In this document: positions 55,259 through 64,000 of the stretch, piece after piece
Numbering within the stretch: the stretch's first letter is position 1
How the letters are laid out: each line of letters starts with the position of its first letter
DNA from: Antedon mediterranea
Taxonomy: Eukaryota > Echinodermata > Crinoidea > Comatulida > Antedonidae
Length of the DNA stretch: 64,000 nucleotides
Direction of reading: 5' to 3'
NCBI RefSeq assembly: GCF_964355755.1
Contig: NC_092672.1
Location: forward strand, 20,332,501 to 20,396,500
Notes under the pieces: model-generated
The model's input: only the letters and a program-made list of their open reading frames with translations
The model's database searches: none
What the model was told of the DNA's origin: nothing
Made by a program: the position numbers and the translations under genes

Positions 55259-55505
55259 AGTATACAGTGTTTGATTACATTAGTGTTTTATTTGTTACAT
55301 TATGTGTGGAAGAGTCTATATAGAATTGATGTTTCGCGTTGTTATAGTCAATATGATTAATCCATGTCGTTTTGGTTAACCATATTATTTTATACATATT
55401 TAAAATAAATAAAATAATTGTTATGATTATATTATTAATAAAAATGATATTTGTTAGTATAAATTTCATAATAAAAATAGGTATAAAGAAGAAATAGCAA
55501 AGAGA
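55259..55505. repeat. Left ~245-bp inverted repeat flanking the Penelope-like insertion
   Basis: Matches 59,861-60,108 in inverted orientation, from GTATAC.GTGTTTGATTAC through GAAGAAATAGCAAAGAGA, with scattered differences. The reverse transcriptase frame begins exactly where the repeat ends (open from 55498). Confidence 0.85.
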
Positions 55506-56486
55506 ATTCATAACAAGAGCAAAACACATCAACGTGAAACACACCGACACACTATGGTTTATAACATATGACTTTGAAAACTTATACACCAATCTCACAA
55601 TTCAAGACACAACAAACTCAATAATCAAATCAGCCAAATTATTAAATCTAAGCAAAGAAAAAGAATTTTACCTAATCAAACTTTATCAAATAATCAACAA
55701 TAATGCTTTTTTCAAATCAGGGAACAAAATTTATAAACAATCACAGGGAATAATAATGGGTTCATGTCAATCACAGCGCACAAATAGCAAATTTAACATT
55801 AATTCGAAACGAACTCGATTTCCTAATAAAATTTTATCAAACATACAAATTAAACCCCAGCCAATTTCTTTTCACAAGATATTTATATGACGGAGCAATC
55901 ATTATTAAAAACCCCACAATCAGAGCAATTGAACTAATCCAATCCATAGCCTGCATTTATCCTTCTAACATACCACTAAATTTTACTTTTAACACGAACC
56001 GCATGATTTACTTAGACACTCATATATCAATAAATTACACCACCTTAGCAACAAACAAATTACATTATTGCATTTACCATACCAAACCATATAAAAAATA
56101 TACTTATGTACACAGAACATCAAACCATAACCCATCCATTTTCAAAAGTATTATCAAAACAGAAACACATCGATACAACAGACCTTCATGTAACAAACAC
56201 GAATATACACATAAACAAACTTTTCAAACTTTGATTACAAAAACTGGGATACAGTAAAAAATTCATCCGAAAACACACACAACCTTATAACAAAAACTGG
56301 AAGAAGAAAGGAAAGAACACTACAAAAAACAAACACACTTTATTTTTAAAACAAAATACAACAGAACAACAGACACATCTGACATCGTACAAGGCATAAT
56401 CAACAACCATAAACATATGATCGACACACAATACAACATTAAATTCATCAACTATAACGACCAGAAATTAAAACAATATATATAAT
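55498..56486 (+). pseudogene. Penelope-like reverse transcriptase, decayed
   Basis: Fragments in order: ITYDFENLYTNLTIQDT (motif A), NNAFFKSGNKIYKQSQGIIM with GS (motif B), a frameshift near 55,790, RYLYDGAIII (motif C), then IYLDTHISI, KLHYCIYHTKPYKKYTYVHR and a further break before a C-terminal stretch ending KFINYNDQKLKQYI and a stop near 56,486. The D-F-x-x-L-Y-T-N and Q-x-x-G-x-x-M-G signatures and the H/K-rich tail are Penelope-type. The catalytic Asp pair reads Tyr-Asp, a GAT to TAT change. No GIY-YIG endonuclease is seen. The copy cannot be active. Confidence 0.8.
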
Positions 56487-56567
56487 TTTAATAACTTTAT
56501 TATAGGAATAACGAATAGTACGAGTATTCAAATATAGCTTACTTTTACTTTACTGTTATTTATAGTA

Positions 56568-56604
56568 CTAGAGGGTGAGCTCGCTTCGCTCGCTCCCCCT
56601 CTAG
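56568..56604. repeat. 37-bp near-palindrome, CTAGAGGG arms
   Basis: CTAGAGGG ... CCCTCTAG around GCTCGCTTCGCTCGC. It is the same length as the one at 58122-58158 and shares its loop, with different outer arms. Both are followed by GATGGTTCTCG. Confidence 0.7.
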
Positions 56605-59600
56605 GAAGTGTAGACGATGGTTCTCGGAATGATAATGTTCTCCTTATACGTTTTCTGTCGGTTACCATTATTGAAAATGCCTGACATTCGTAAAACTAAA
56701 CTACTTTGTTTAACATTTTAAAGTACAGTTTTTATTGTTTGGTAGGGCCCTTTGGGGAGGCGGAGGTCATTTGAGGGAGGTGCTTATTCGAGGGATATAT
56801 GTTAAATGTTGTAGTTTTAAAAATATGGTAACATTTATAATCAAATGAAATCCTCTAATAGATATGAAAAGTGCTAAAAAAGAATAACAAATGCTTGGTA
56901 AATTGTAAATAACAGTGCGGTGAATTCTACTACAAATAGTATAATTGTGTTATTATAAATGTGGATGGACGTTTATTAGATAGTTGGGTTGGGAGGGGGG
57001 GGGGAGGTGGTTATTATTCAAAGTGATGTTTTATTGGAGAGGCGTTTATTCAAATGAATACCATCCTAATAATTATTAATACATTATTTAATTTAATCAT
57101 CTTTTGAAACTAACTGCCGTGACAGAGTGGGCCCAAGAAAGAAGACATAATTTGCAGTATAATTCCTATTATTTAACTACTGTACCTTCACACACGCGCG
57201 GTATGTTTTAAAATAAACAAAAAACTGAAATGGCTATGATTAATGGCCAAATATATCTGATTTTTTTTTCATCTTCCAAAGGGACACTGTATTGATTGAT
57301 GGAAAGTGCCTGTTTCCAGTCACCTTTAGGGTCAAATCTATTATTTTAACTGCTCCCTTGTGTTTAAAAGAGAGAAAATATTTGAAACTAAGGTTGTTGC
57401 AAGGTGAACTTATCTTAAACCCGGAAATTACTTTGACCGGGAAGAATTGAAATTGAGAGGAAAATCTAATGTTGAAATCATAAATGTTGTTAAAAAACTC
57501 TTTATAATATCTTCCTAAGATATAAATATGGAACAATAGCGTCGCCGTGAACACTAATGTTATCAAATCTACGTTTCGCGGTACATCTCGGATAGATAAG
57601 GTAGGTATCGAAGGCGGAGATTTGTACCGAAGTTTTTGCATTGTGCTCGCCTATGTCAGAATTAACCATAATTTATATATAGATATATATGATGTACTTT
57701 CGAAATAAAATAAACTTACTGTACTTTATTCTAAAAATTGTATTTTTCATATTTGTATCAAACTCCAAAAGGTAATTTTTCTGAAAATATGTCCTAATTA
57801 ATAGGACCTAACCCTCTAAATAATATAAACGAAAACTATTGTTAAACCTAACCTCAAAATAATCGGAAATTAAATAATATTTAAACAGCTTTAAACGCGT
57901 TCCCAAAAAACGCGTTTTCAGATGACCGCGTTTTTCAGATACTACATTCTAACACCCGCGCACACCAAACTTTCAAACTTTGTAACTTGTAACTTTCAAA
58001 CATAACATTTATCACAGTCACACGTAGACAAGAAAAGACGGTAAATATCTAGCAACTTTGAAACAAGGTGAGACTAATTAATCTATTATTATAGACATTA
58101 CATTAGATTAATTAATAAACACTAGATGGCACGCTCGCTTCGCTCGCGTACCATCTAGGTCGTGCCCACAGATGGTTCTCGAATACACAGTATTTCCAGC
58201 GAGAAAAAAATGGAGATTTCAAATGTACGTACTGCCGGACTATAATACATTGTCGTTTACAGAAACGAATAAATATACACAATGATTTATGTAGTCAGCT
58301 AAAATTAGCACCCTGGGAATTACTTCCGAGAGAGAAACAAAATGAGTCAATTTTTTTTATTTGGACTCATTTAAACAAACCCAATTTGTGTTTTGTATGT
58401 AACATTAAGGGTTGAGGGATGGGGGAAGAAGATAGGTACAAAGAGGAAACATTTTAAAATATATTCTTATCCACTCAGTAACGAAATATTGTTTTTAATG
58501 TTTTATAGGCCTATAAATAATATACCACTAAATACAGTAAAACATTTACGATTTAATACGGTACTTTGTTAAAACTCTCACTGTCATAGTCGATTGAAAT
58601 AGTAAAGTACATGTAACGATACACCACTACGACGTTTATATATTTTTAAATTATTAATTAATACAAACGTTGAGAAGCAACTGTCAGTAATAACGTTTAT
58701 TTATTTGTATATTATATGTTTATAATCTAACAGTAGGGCCTACCCACATTCACAGTAATAAAGTTTATTTGTATATATTTTTATATTACATCTAACAGTA
58801 CCAACACTCACAGTAAGAAATTTGCGATTCAAATTGCGATCAAAAGTGGTTAATACCTTAACAGTATTGTACAGCATTGCAATACTATTTATGTTTATTC
58901 TCCAAGGGGGCCCATAAATCTAAATCTATACTTGTATGGTTAAACCAAATAATTTGGAATGTTCCATTCATCACAAATCAATACATTTGTAAAAACGTAT
59001 ATTAAATGTATCAAAATAGTATTTTTTAAAGAAAATCGGCCTGTCTTCAACATTATGATGGTGTACTCTAGCTGTTCAACCGGTTTTCAGCTATTAAAAA
59101 CAATTATCGTAGGAGGAGATAGGAAAATGCGAAGCCTCCTCGCATTTTTGTGGCGGGTATTTTTCAAGATGGACATCCATTATACAGTGTATACCACGGT
59201 CGGAAAACACCCCTATTTGGGGCAAATCTTGGAACCTAAATTCGTTTTAACCGTCAATAACTTATTATCTAACTTAATTTAATTAGTAAACAGGGTTACA
59301 TCAGGCGGTTAAAATCAGTACCGAAAGTACGAACCAACTTTACATACCATCGAGTAAAAATTCTAGAAGTAAGGCGCGATTTACCGAATTTTGCCCTTAC
59401 GTAAATTTATATATAGATTATTATTTATTTAGCATATAGATGAACGAATTTATAAAATTATTACATATATGGCATATAAAATTAAACGAATTTATAAAAT
59501 TATTATATATAATATTCTCAACATATATAACATTTTCCATAAACGCAGAAACGAATCAATACTGAAACCAATACTGAAACGAATACCATTATTATCTTCA

Positions 59601-59860
59601 AGCAAAATTTATTTTTAAGAATGTGAGACATTTTAATATAGACAGAGACTTTTGCCTATTATAATATTCAATAACAAAATATTTTTAATTAATAATTACC
59701 AATATTAATTATCTACACTCTACCATTTTCATAATAAGATATTGTGGAACCACGTCAAGTCAAGTTCAATATTGAATATCGAAAGGTGGCAGGCTATGGT
59801 GCTTGACCTTTGACAAGATCGCCTAAAATTTATAAACTAACTTACGATACTTATTATTGT
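56605..59860. other. Intronic, non-coding remainder of the inserted block
   Basis: No recognised coding sequence. A 133-codon minus-strand frame at 57240-57641 and a 107-codon plus-strand frame at 58959-59282 have no domain I can name. Features seen: a G-run at 56,990-57,005, CG-rich patches near 57,900-57,960, and an AAAATGCGA/TCGCATTTT hairpin near 59,125. Confidence 0.35.
58122..58158. repeat. 37-bp near-palindrome, CTAGATGG arms
   Basis: CTAGATGG ... CCATCTAG around ACGCTCGCTTCGCTCGCGT. See 56568-56604 for the partner; the two bracket about 1.5 kb. Confidence 0.7.
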
Positions 59861-60108
59861 AATCTCTTTGCTATTTCTTCTTTATACCTATTTTTATTAT
59901 GAAATTTATACTAACAAATATTATTTTTATTAATAATATAATTATAACAATTATTTTAATTATTTTAAATATGTATAAAATACTATAGGTTAACCAAAAC
60001 GACATGGATTAATCATATTGACTATAAAAACGTGAAACATCAATTCTATATAGACTCTTCCACACATAATGTAACAAATAAAACACTAATGTAATCAAAC
60101 ACCGTATA
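59861..60108. repeat. Right ~245-bp inverted repeat
   Basis: Inverted partner of 55,259-55,505. It is followed directly by the inverted copy of the 50.8-kb dispersed repeat. Confidence 0.85.
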
Positions 60109-60119
60109 CTCTCTCTCTA

Positions 60120-60306
60120 ACCAATCTTCTATCGACTAAAGCCGAAGTATAGTCGTTATCTCGGGACCGTTCTATGGTTACCACCAGGTAGGCTTACTTC
60201 ATCAAGGCTTCTATGAATGGATGTACGAGTTGGGAGCAGAAAAGCTAGTAGACCATACCCATTACCGTTTTGATTACGATCAATCGCGGAAATTACCTCA
60301 TGACGA
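60120..60306 (-). repeat. Third, inverted copy of the dispersed repeat
   Basis: Reverse complement of the first ~190 bp of the repeat at 50802 and 51161, with a few substitutions (for example ATGGTTACC against GGTGGCCAT). It adjoins the right inverted repeat, so it may be part of the same insertion. Confidence 0.8.
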
Positions 60307-60622
60307 GATTTAGTCCAGTGGCATATTTTTCCAAGATATGGCCAATAGTAAAGTTATTGACCTTTGAAATATCTAGAATTTGCATAATTATTATGAAATA
60401 TATTTATTTAGTCTGTCATAATTTGATTTTTTTTAATGGCCAGGGTTATTTTACCTATTAGTATTATTTAGTTTGGCTTATCTTTTGGTTTAGTATGTTC
60501 TTGCAAATTATGAAATTAAGCTGAATTTTTTTTTTAAAGATTAGCTGAGGGATTTATCATAACTTATGCTTATATCTAGAATTGCTAATATTATTTTAAA
60601 TCACAAAAACTTTGATTGTTAG

Positions 60623-60716
60623 AATGGAAAGTCTGCATCTGATATCTATAATGAAAATGTGTGCGAAAAATACGATGGTCAACAGAAGAAAACAGAAATA
60701 CTTGCAATTTTGAATG
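60623..60716 (+). CDS. Ankyrin-Death-Roc gene, exon c: capping ankyrin repeat
   Basis: 94 bp, phase 0 to phase 1, between TTGATTGTTAG and GTAAGTTA. It encodes NGKSASDIYNENVCEKYDGQ, then QKKTEILAILNG, like the final helix pair that caps an ankyrin stack (N-G-K-S-A-x-D pattern). It joins exon b in frame. Confidence 0.8.
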
Positions 60717-61163
60717 GTAAGTTAAAAAAACACATTGTGCCTCAAATAAAAGCATGAACTTCTAAAAATAGAATTAATGATCACTTTTTATCCTGTAGTA
60801 TTTGTAGTCAGTCATATAATCAAAAAAAAAAAAAAAATATGATTTATAATAAAAAAAAAAGAGATTGATTCAAATAGCGGCTCATCTCAACTACTGTTAG
60901 TACAGGGTATGTTGAGACTCACAGCGTTAGGTTTGTTATCTAACACAAGGCGTATGGTACTTCATGGCATGCCAATGTGTAATATGGTTTCAGTTGTGCA
61001 TTTTATCCTGTCTTCTATTTTGTGTGCTAATTTTGTTATAAATAACTATATGTTGGTCCCAAAGGTAATTTAAAAATATGTTTGTTCTTTATATCCTACA
61101 TTATTTGCAATCTGTAATTCTGCACTGAAAAGCTTGATATACACATTCATTTTACTTGTTTAG

Positions 61164-61199
61164 GTGGACCTTTACCTTACATCGAAATGACATCGTCAG
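61164..61199 (+). CDS. Ankyrin-Death-Roc gene, exon d: 36-bp linker exon
   Basis: 36 bp, phase 1 to phase 1, between TACTTGTTTAG and GTATGAAT. It encodes GPLPYIEMTSS between ankyrin and Death domains. Being symmetric, it could be skipped without a frame change. Confidence 0.65.
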
Positions 61200-61602
61200 G
61201 TATGAATATTCTTCAATTTCAATGCCCCACAATAGGGCTATTGTTTCCAATAAAAAAAGGAATTCAAAAATTAATCTTCGTCTATAACATTAGCTATCTT
61301 TTATGTTCTATTTGTTATGGAGATTTTGGTATTCACAATATCTATAAATAAACTGGTTGTAAAAGTTATTTAAATGTTATTTTACATTTAAGAAATGAAA
61401 AGGAGTTTAACATGATTGAACTATTATTTTATTTACAAATTATAAAAAAAACTATAGACAAAGTCAACATTTCACAAAATTACATTTGGGTAATTTAGAT
61501 CTAGAAATTGAGAAGGGTAGGTGCCAATCAAACTAACAAAATACTAATATTTTAGGATTTATTTTTATAAACAGTATAATATATATATCTTATTTTATTT
61601 AG

Positions 61603-61860
61603 ATATTACAACCAAAGAAAAATTATACATTGCCTATAACGTCTCTAATAAATGGAAACTAATAGCAGCTAATCTTGGAATGACACAAGAACAGATAAAT
61701 TCATTTAAACTACCAAATACAACCGCTAGTGTAAGGACTTGTGACATGTTGGATGAATGGCAGGCATGGCAGGCTAAGGTAACTAAGAAGTCCATGCGTT
61801 CAGAACTTGTTGCAGCTCTCAGGAAAGCTGGGGAAAATGATGTGGCTGATAAAATTGAAA
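61603..61860 (+). CDS. Ankyrin-Death-Roc gene, exon e: Death domain
   Basis: 258 bp, phase 1 to phase 1, between TTATTTTATTTAG and GTAAGTAAA. The whole exon is a Death domain: YNVSNKWKLIAANLGMTQEQ, MLDEWQAWQ, ELVAALRKAGENDVADKIE, with the conserved Trp and helix spacing. Death domains mediate homotypic assembly of signalling complexes in the cytoplasm. Its phase symmetry fits spread by exon shuffling. Confidence 0.9.
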
Positions 61861-62350
61861 GTAAGTAAATAAAACCGTAAGATAGCCTTCAGAATGACTG
61901 AACTCTCTAATTTATAAGGTTCTTAAAGGCTTTGTAACAATATTCTGTGTGTTTATAATAATAAATGAAAACACTTTTGAATATGCAGAAATATCTAAGT
62001 CTAAATTTTGGTCGCATTTGTGAGAATCGCCTTTAATAAGCTTAAGTGTTGGCATATATCTTTAGTACAACATATTTATCAAACCAATTGTTATAAAATC
62101 TTTGCATTTGATGAAAATCTATCATCTGTTTTTCGTGAGGGATTGCTGAAGTATTTTATTCTATATAGATTATACCTTCATCTTTGTACTCTGCTTAATT
62201 TATTTAAGTAATGATTGAGGTATTTATAAGACATTCTTAGTGCATATTAAACTGTTCAATTTTATAAAGAGTGTAATTGCTATCCTGTAGTATACAAAGA
62301 AACAGGAAGTTATACAAATAGTTATTTTATTATTATATTTTGTTTTTAAG

Positions 62351-62516
62351 ATGTGCATGTTCCAGAGGAGATATTGGCACGAGGACCTGATGCGGTGAAA
62401 GCATTTCAAAATGCACTTGAAGAAGGACAAACAGAGTTTAATCAAGGAAGAACTATTTTTGTAGGACTTGAGAATGTGGGAAAAACGTCTACTATCAATT
62501 CTCTTTTAAGAAAAGA
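62351..62516 (+). CDS. Ankyrin-Death-Roc gene, exon f: Roc GTPase P-loop
   Basis: 166 bp, phase 1 to phase 2, between TGTTTTTAAG and GTAAGCAA. It encodes an acidic linker, then TIFVGLENVGKTSTINSLLR, with a GxxxxGKTS P-loop for GTP binding. Ankyrin-Death-Roc proteins belong to the Roco-type family expanded in invertebrate deuterostomes; the COR region would lie beyond the window. Confidence 0.85.
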
Positions 62517-63019
62517 GTAAGCAAACTTTATATCAACTATTACATTTAACCACTTAAACTGTTACATATAGTTGTTAACTGGACCAATTACAAGAATAAC
62601 CCATACATTTTTTCTGAATAGTTTCAATTTATTTCACCATAAAATAATATCAAAATACATAGCAAATATTGATGAGAGTGACCATCAAAGCAAAGCTCAT
62701 ATTCCAGTCACCCATACACATAGCTAGCCAATAGCTTAAATATCTTATTTTATTGGGACCCTTATAAGTAATCTAAACATAAATAATCTAAATATCACAA
62801 TGTAAAAGAGTAAGAATATAGTTGATTAAAATGTACTATTATTAAAATTGTTGTATGATTAAAGTATTTGGCCCTTTAGTGTTCTGGGTATGTTGAGGGT
62901 TTAAAACAAGATTGTAATGCAACGTAAAAACAATGTCATTGCAGTATACCATCAAATTATTTTCTGTTTTATTATTAATGCAAACATTCTTTTATAATTA
63001 TATAATGTCATTTTGTCAG

Positions 63020-63123
63020 GTTTAATCCATTGCATATAATAACAGATGCAATGGTTAAAACAACGGTGTGTACACCAGATGCCAGTAACAAAGAAATGTT
63101 GAAAGAAACAACGCAGGATATTT
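63020..63123 (+). CDS. Ankyrin-Death-Roc gene, exon g: Roc domain continued
   Basis: 104 bp, phase 2 to phase 1, between CATTTTGTCAG and GTAAGTAT. It encodes FNPLHIITDAMVKTTVCTPD, then ASNKEMLKETTQDI, in the place of the switch I region after the P-loop helix. No switch II (DxxG) is seen yet. Confidence 0.75.
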
Positions 63124-63826
63124 GTAAGTATTCACTTTATTCAGATACATGCTACAACCAAAATAGATGAATTATTTATATTTTTTAATTTATTTTTATA
63201 ATTATTTAGGCAAATTGCCAAGGATAACCATAAGCGAATTAATTCACTATCCTTCTTAAAGGTAGCAATCCTGTTCACAAGATAAACATACACAATATTA
63301 TGCTCTACATAACAATAAACAAAGTCTTATTACAATTCTTTGGGAGTGGAGTTGTAATTTGTCATTAGAAAAAATCCTGACATGGACATGGACACAGGAC
63401 CCTTGAATTGGTAGCCAAGCATCATAACTACCAAGCCACAACTTCACTCCAAATTTAAAATTCACCCCTGACTCATGCACTGTCATGTCACAACTTGTTG
63501 TTGTTTTTTTTTTACCAAATAATTGTTGTTCTTATATCATGTCATTGTAAATCAATTTAAAAGACACTCTAGGTTTAATATTTGGGTGACAATTTACGAC
63601 TAGTTCTTGCACACACTTTGATATTTCATAAATGCATGGATAAAACAACTACCATATAAACATACAAGGTGTTTAAATTCAATTTGAGGATAAATTAGTT
63701 TTTTAATTATTGCAACAACATCATAAAAATAGTTTTAAAGTGTCTATGCTTTTAAAAAAACAATGTAACTGTGTAAGAAATAAAATAATATATACATGAT
63801 TTTATTAACATTTTTTAATTTAAAAG

Positions 63827-63946
63827 CTTTAGACATGTATCAGGATGCTGTCACTGATTTCACAGTTAAACAAATGTTGAAAAGTCCACGCCATAGAAAA
63901 GGATACACACCAAGAGCAGGAGCATCAAAGCAGGAAACAAAATCTG
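63827..63946 (+). CDS. Ankyrin-Death-Roc gene, exon h (gene continues right)
   Basis: 120 bp, phase 1 to phase 1, between TTAATTTAAAAG and GTAAAAGAT. It encodes SLDMYQDAVTDFTVKQMLKS, then a basic PRHRKGYTPRAGASKQETKS. It is less typical of the GTPase core and may be an insert; the donor is acceptable but weaker than its neighbours. Confidence 0.6.
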
Positions 63947-64000
63947 GTAAAAGATTTTAATTAAATTCAATTCAGTAATCTGCTGTAAAATAAATTTAAA

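Noticed and set aside
57240-57641. 133-codon minus-strand frame as a gene
   Set aside because: No domain or splice context, inside an intronic block; open length is possible by chance.
62008-62445. Short frames on both strands between Death and Roc exons
   Set aside because: The plus frame is intronic and the minus frame is antisense to exon f.

Overview
The window is AT-rich, intron-bearing metazoan DNA. Frequent short CTAGGCCTAG-type motifs, an ankyrin-Death-Roc gene with consensus GT-AG introns, Helentron (Helitron2) transposons, a Penelope-like element and CR1/L2-type LINE debris suggest an invertebrate deuterostome, perhaps an echinoderm; the species assignment is inference. Nothing bacterial (operons, Shine-Dalgarno sites, CRISPR) is present.

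Layout. (1) 1-8.7 kb: the 5' part of an autonomous Helentron on the minus strand, open from its ATG at 5543 to the left edge of the window, with a 5' leader that looks spliced and a promoter-proximal region near 8.35-8.65 kb. (2) 8.7-24.1 kb: about 15 kb of non-autonomous Helitron2-like elements arranged head to tail and nested in one another; eleven CTAG-type 3' ends and seven 5' palindromes can be placed. (3) 24.1-44.3 kb: a second Helentron copy, same strand, with three frameshifts, a spliced-looking leader, a ~15-unit tandem array whose units each carry a candidate mini-exon, and a reverse-oriented small Helitron inserted in the last unit. (4) 44.4-46.5 kb: a ~156-bp satellite starting at a Helitron 3' end. 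(5) 46.7-47.5 kb: a 763-bp MULE-like element with ~80-bp inverted repeats and a 9-bp target duplication. (6) 49.2-50.15 kb: LINE remnants. (7) 53.4-63.9 kb: eight exons of a plus-strand host gene coding ankyrin repeats, a Death domain and the start of a Roc GTPase domain; its 6.1-kb intron holds a decayed Penelope-like element flanked by ~245-bp inverted repeats.

The most notable system is the Helentron. Copy 1 shows that one continuous reading frame joins an N-terminal membrane helix, a PHD finger, a cysteine protease resembling the herpesvirus tegument deubiquitinase (peptidase C76-like), an OTU protease, Lys-rich 18-residue repeats and the HUH Rep domain. Copy 2 supplies the remainder: Pif1-type helicase and a C-terminal AP-type endonuclease. 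The full protein would be about 3,180 residues. Upstream of it both copies keep a three-hairpin, cloverleaf-like structure whose stems change on both sides. The neighbouring non-autonomous elements show asymmetric terminal inverted repeats that covary between families, and insertion sites that can be read directly from occupied and empty copies within the window.
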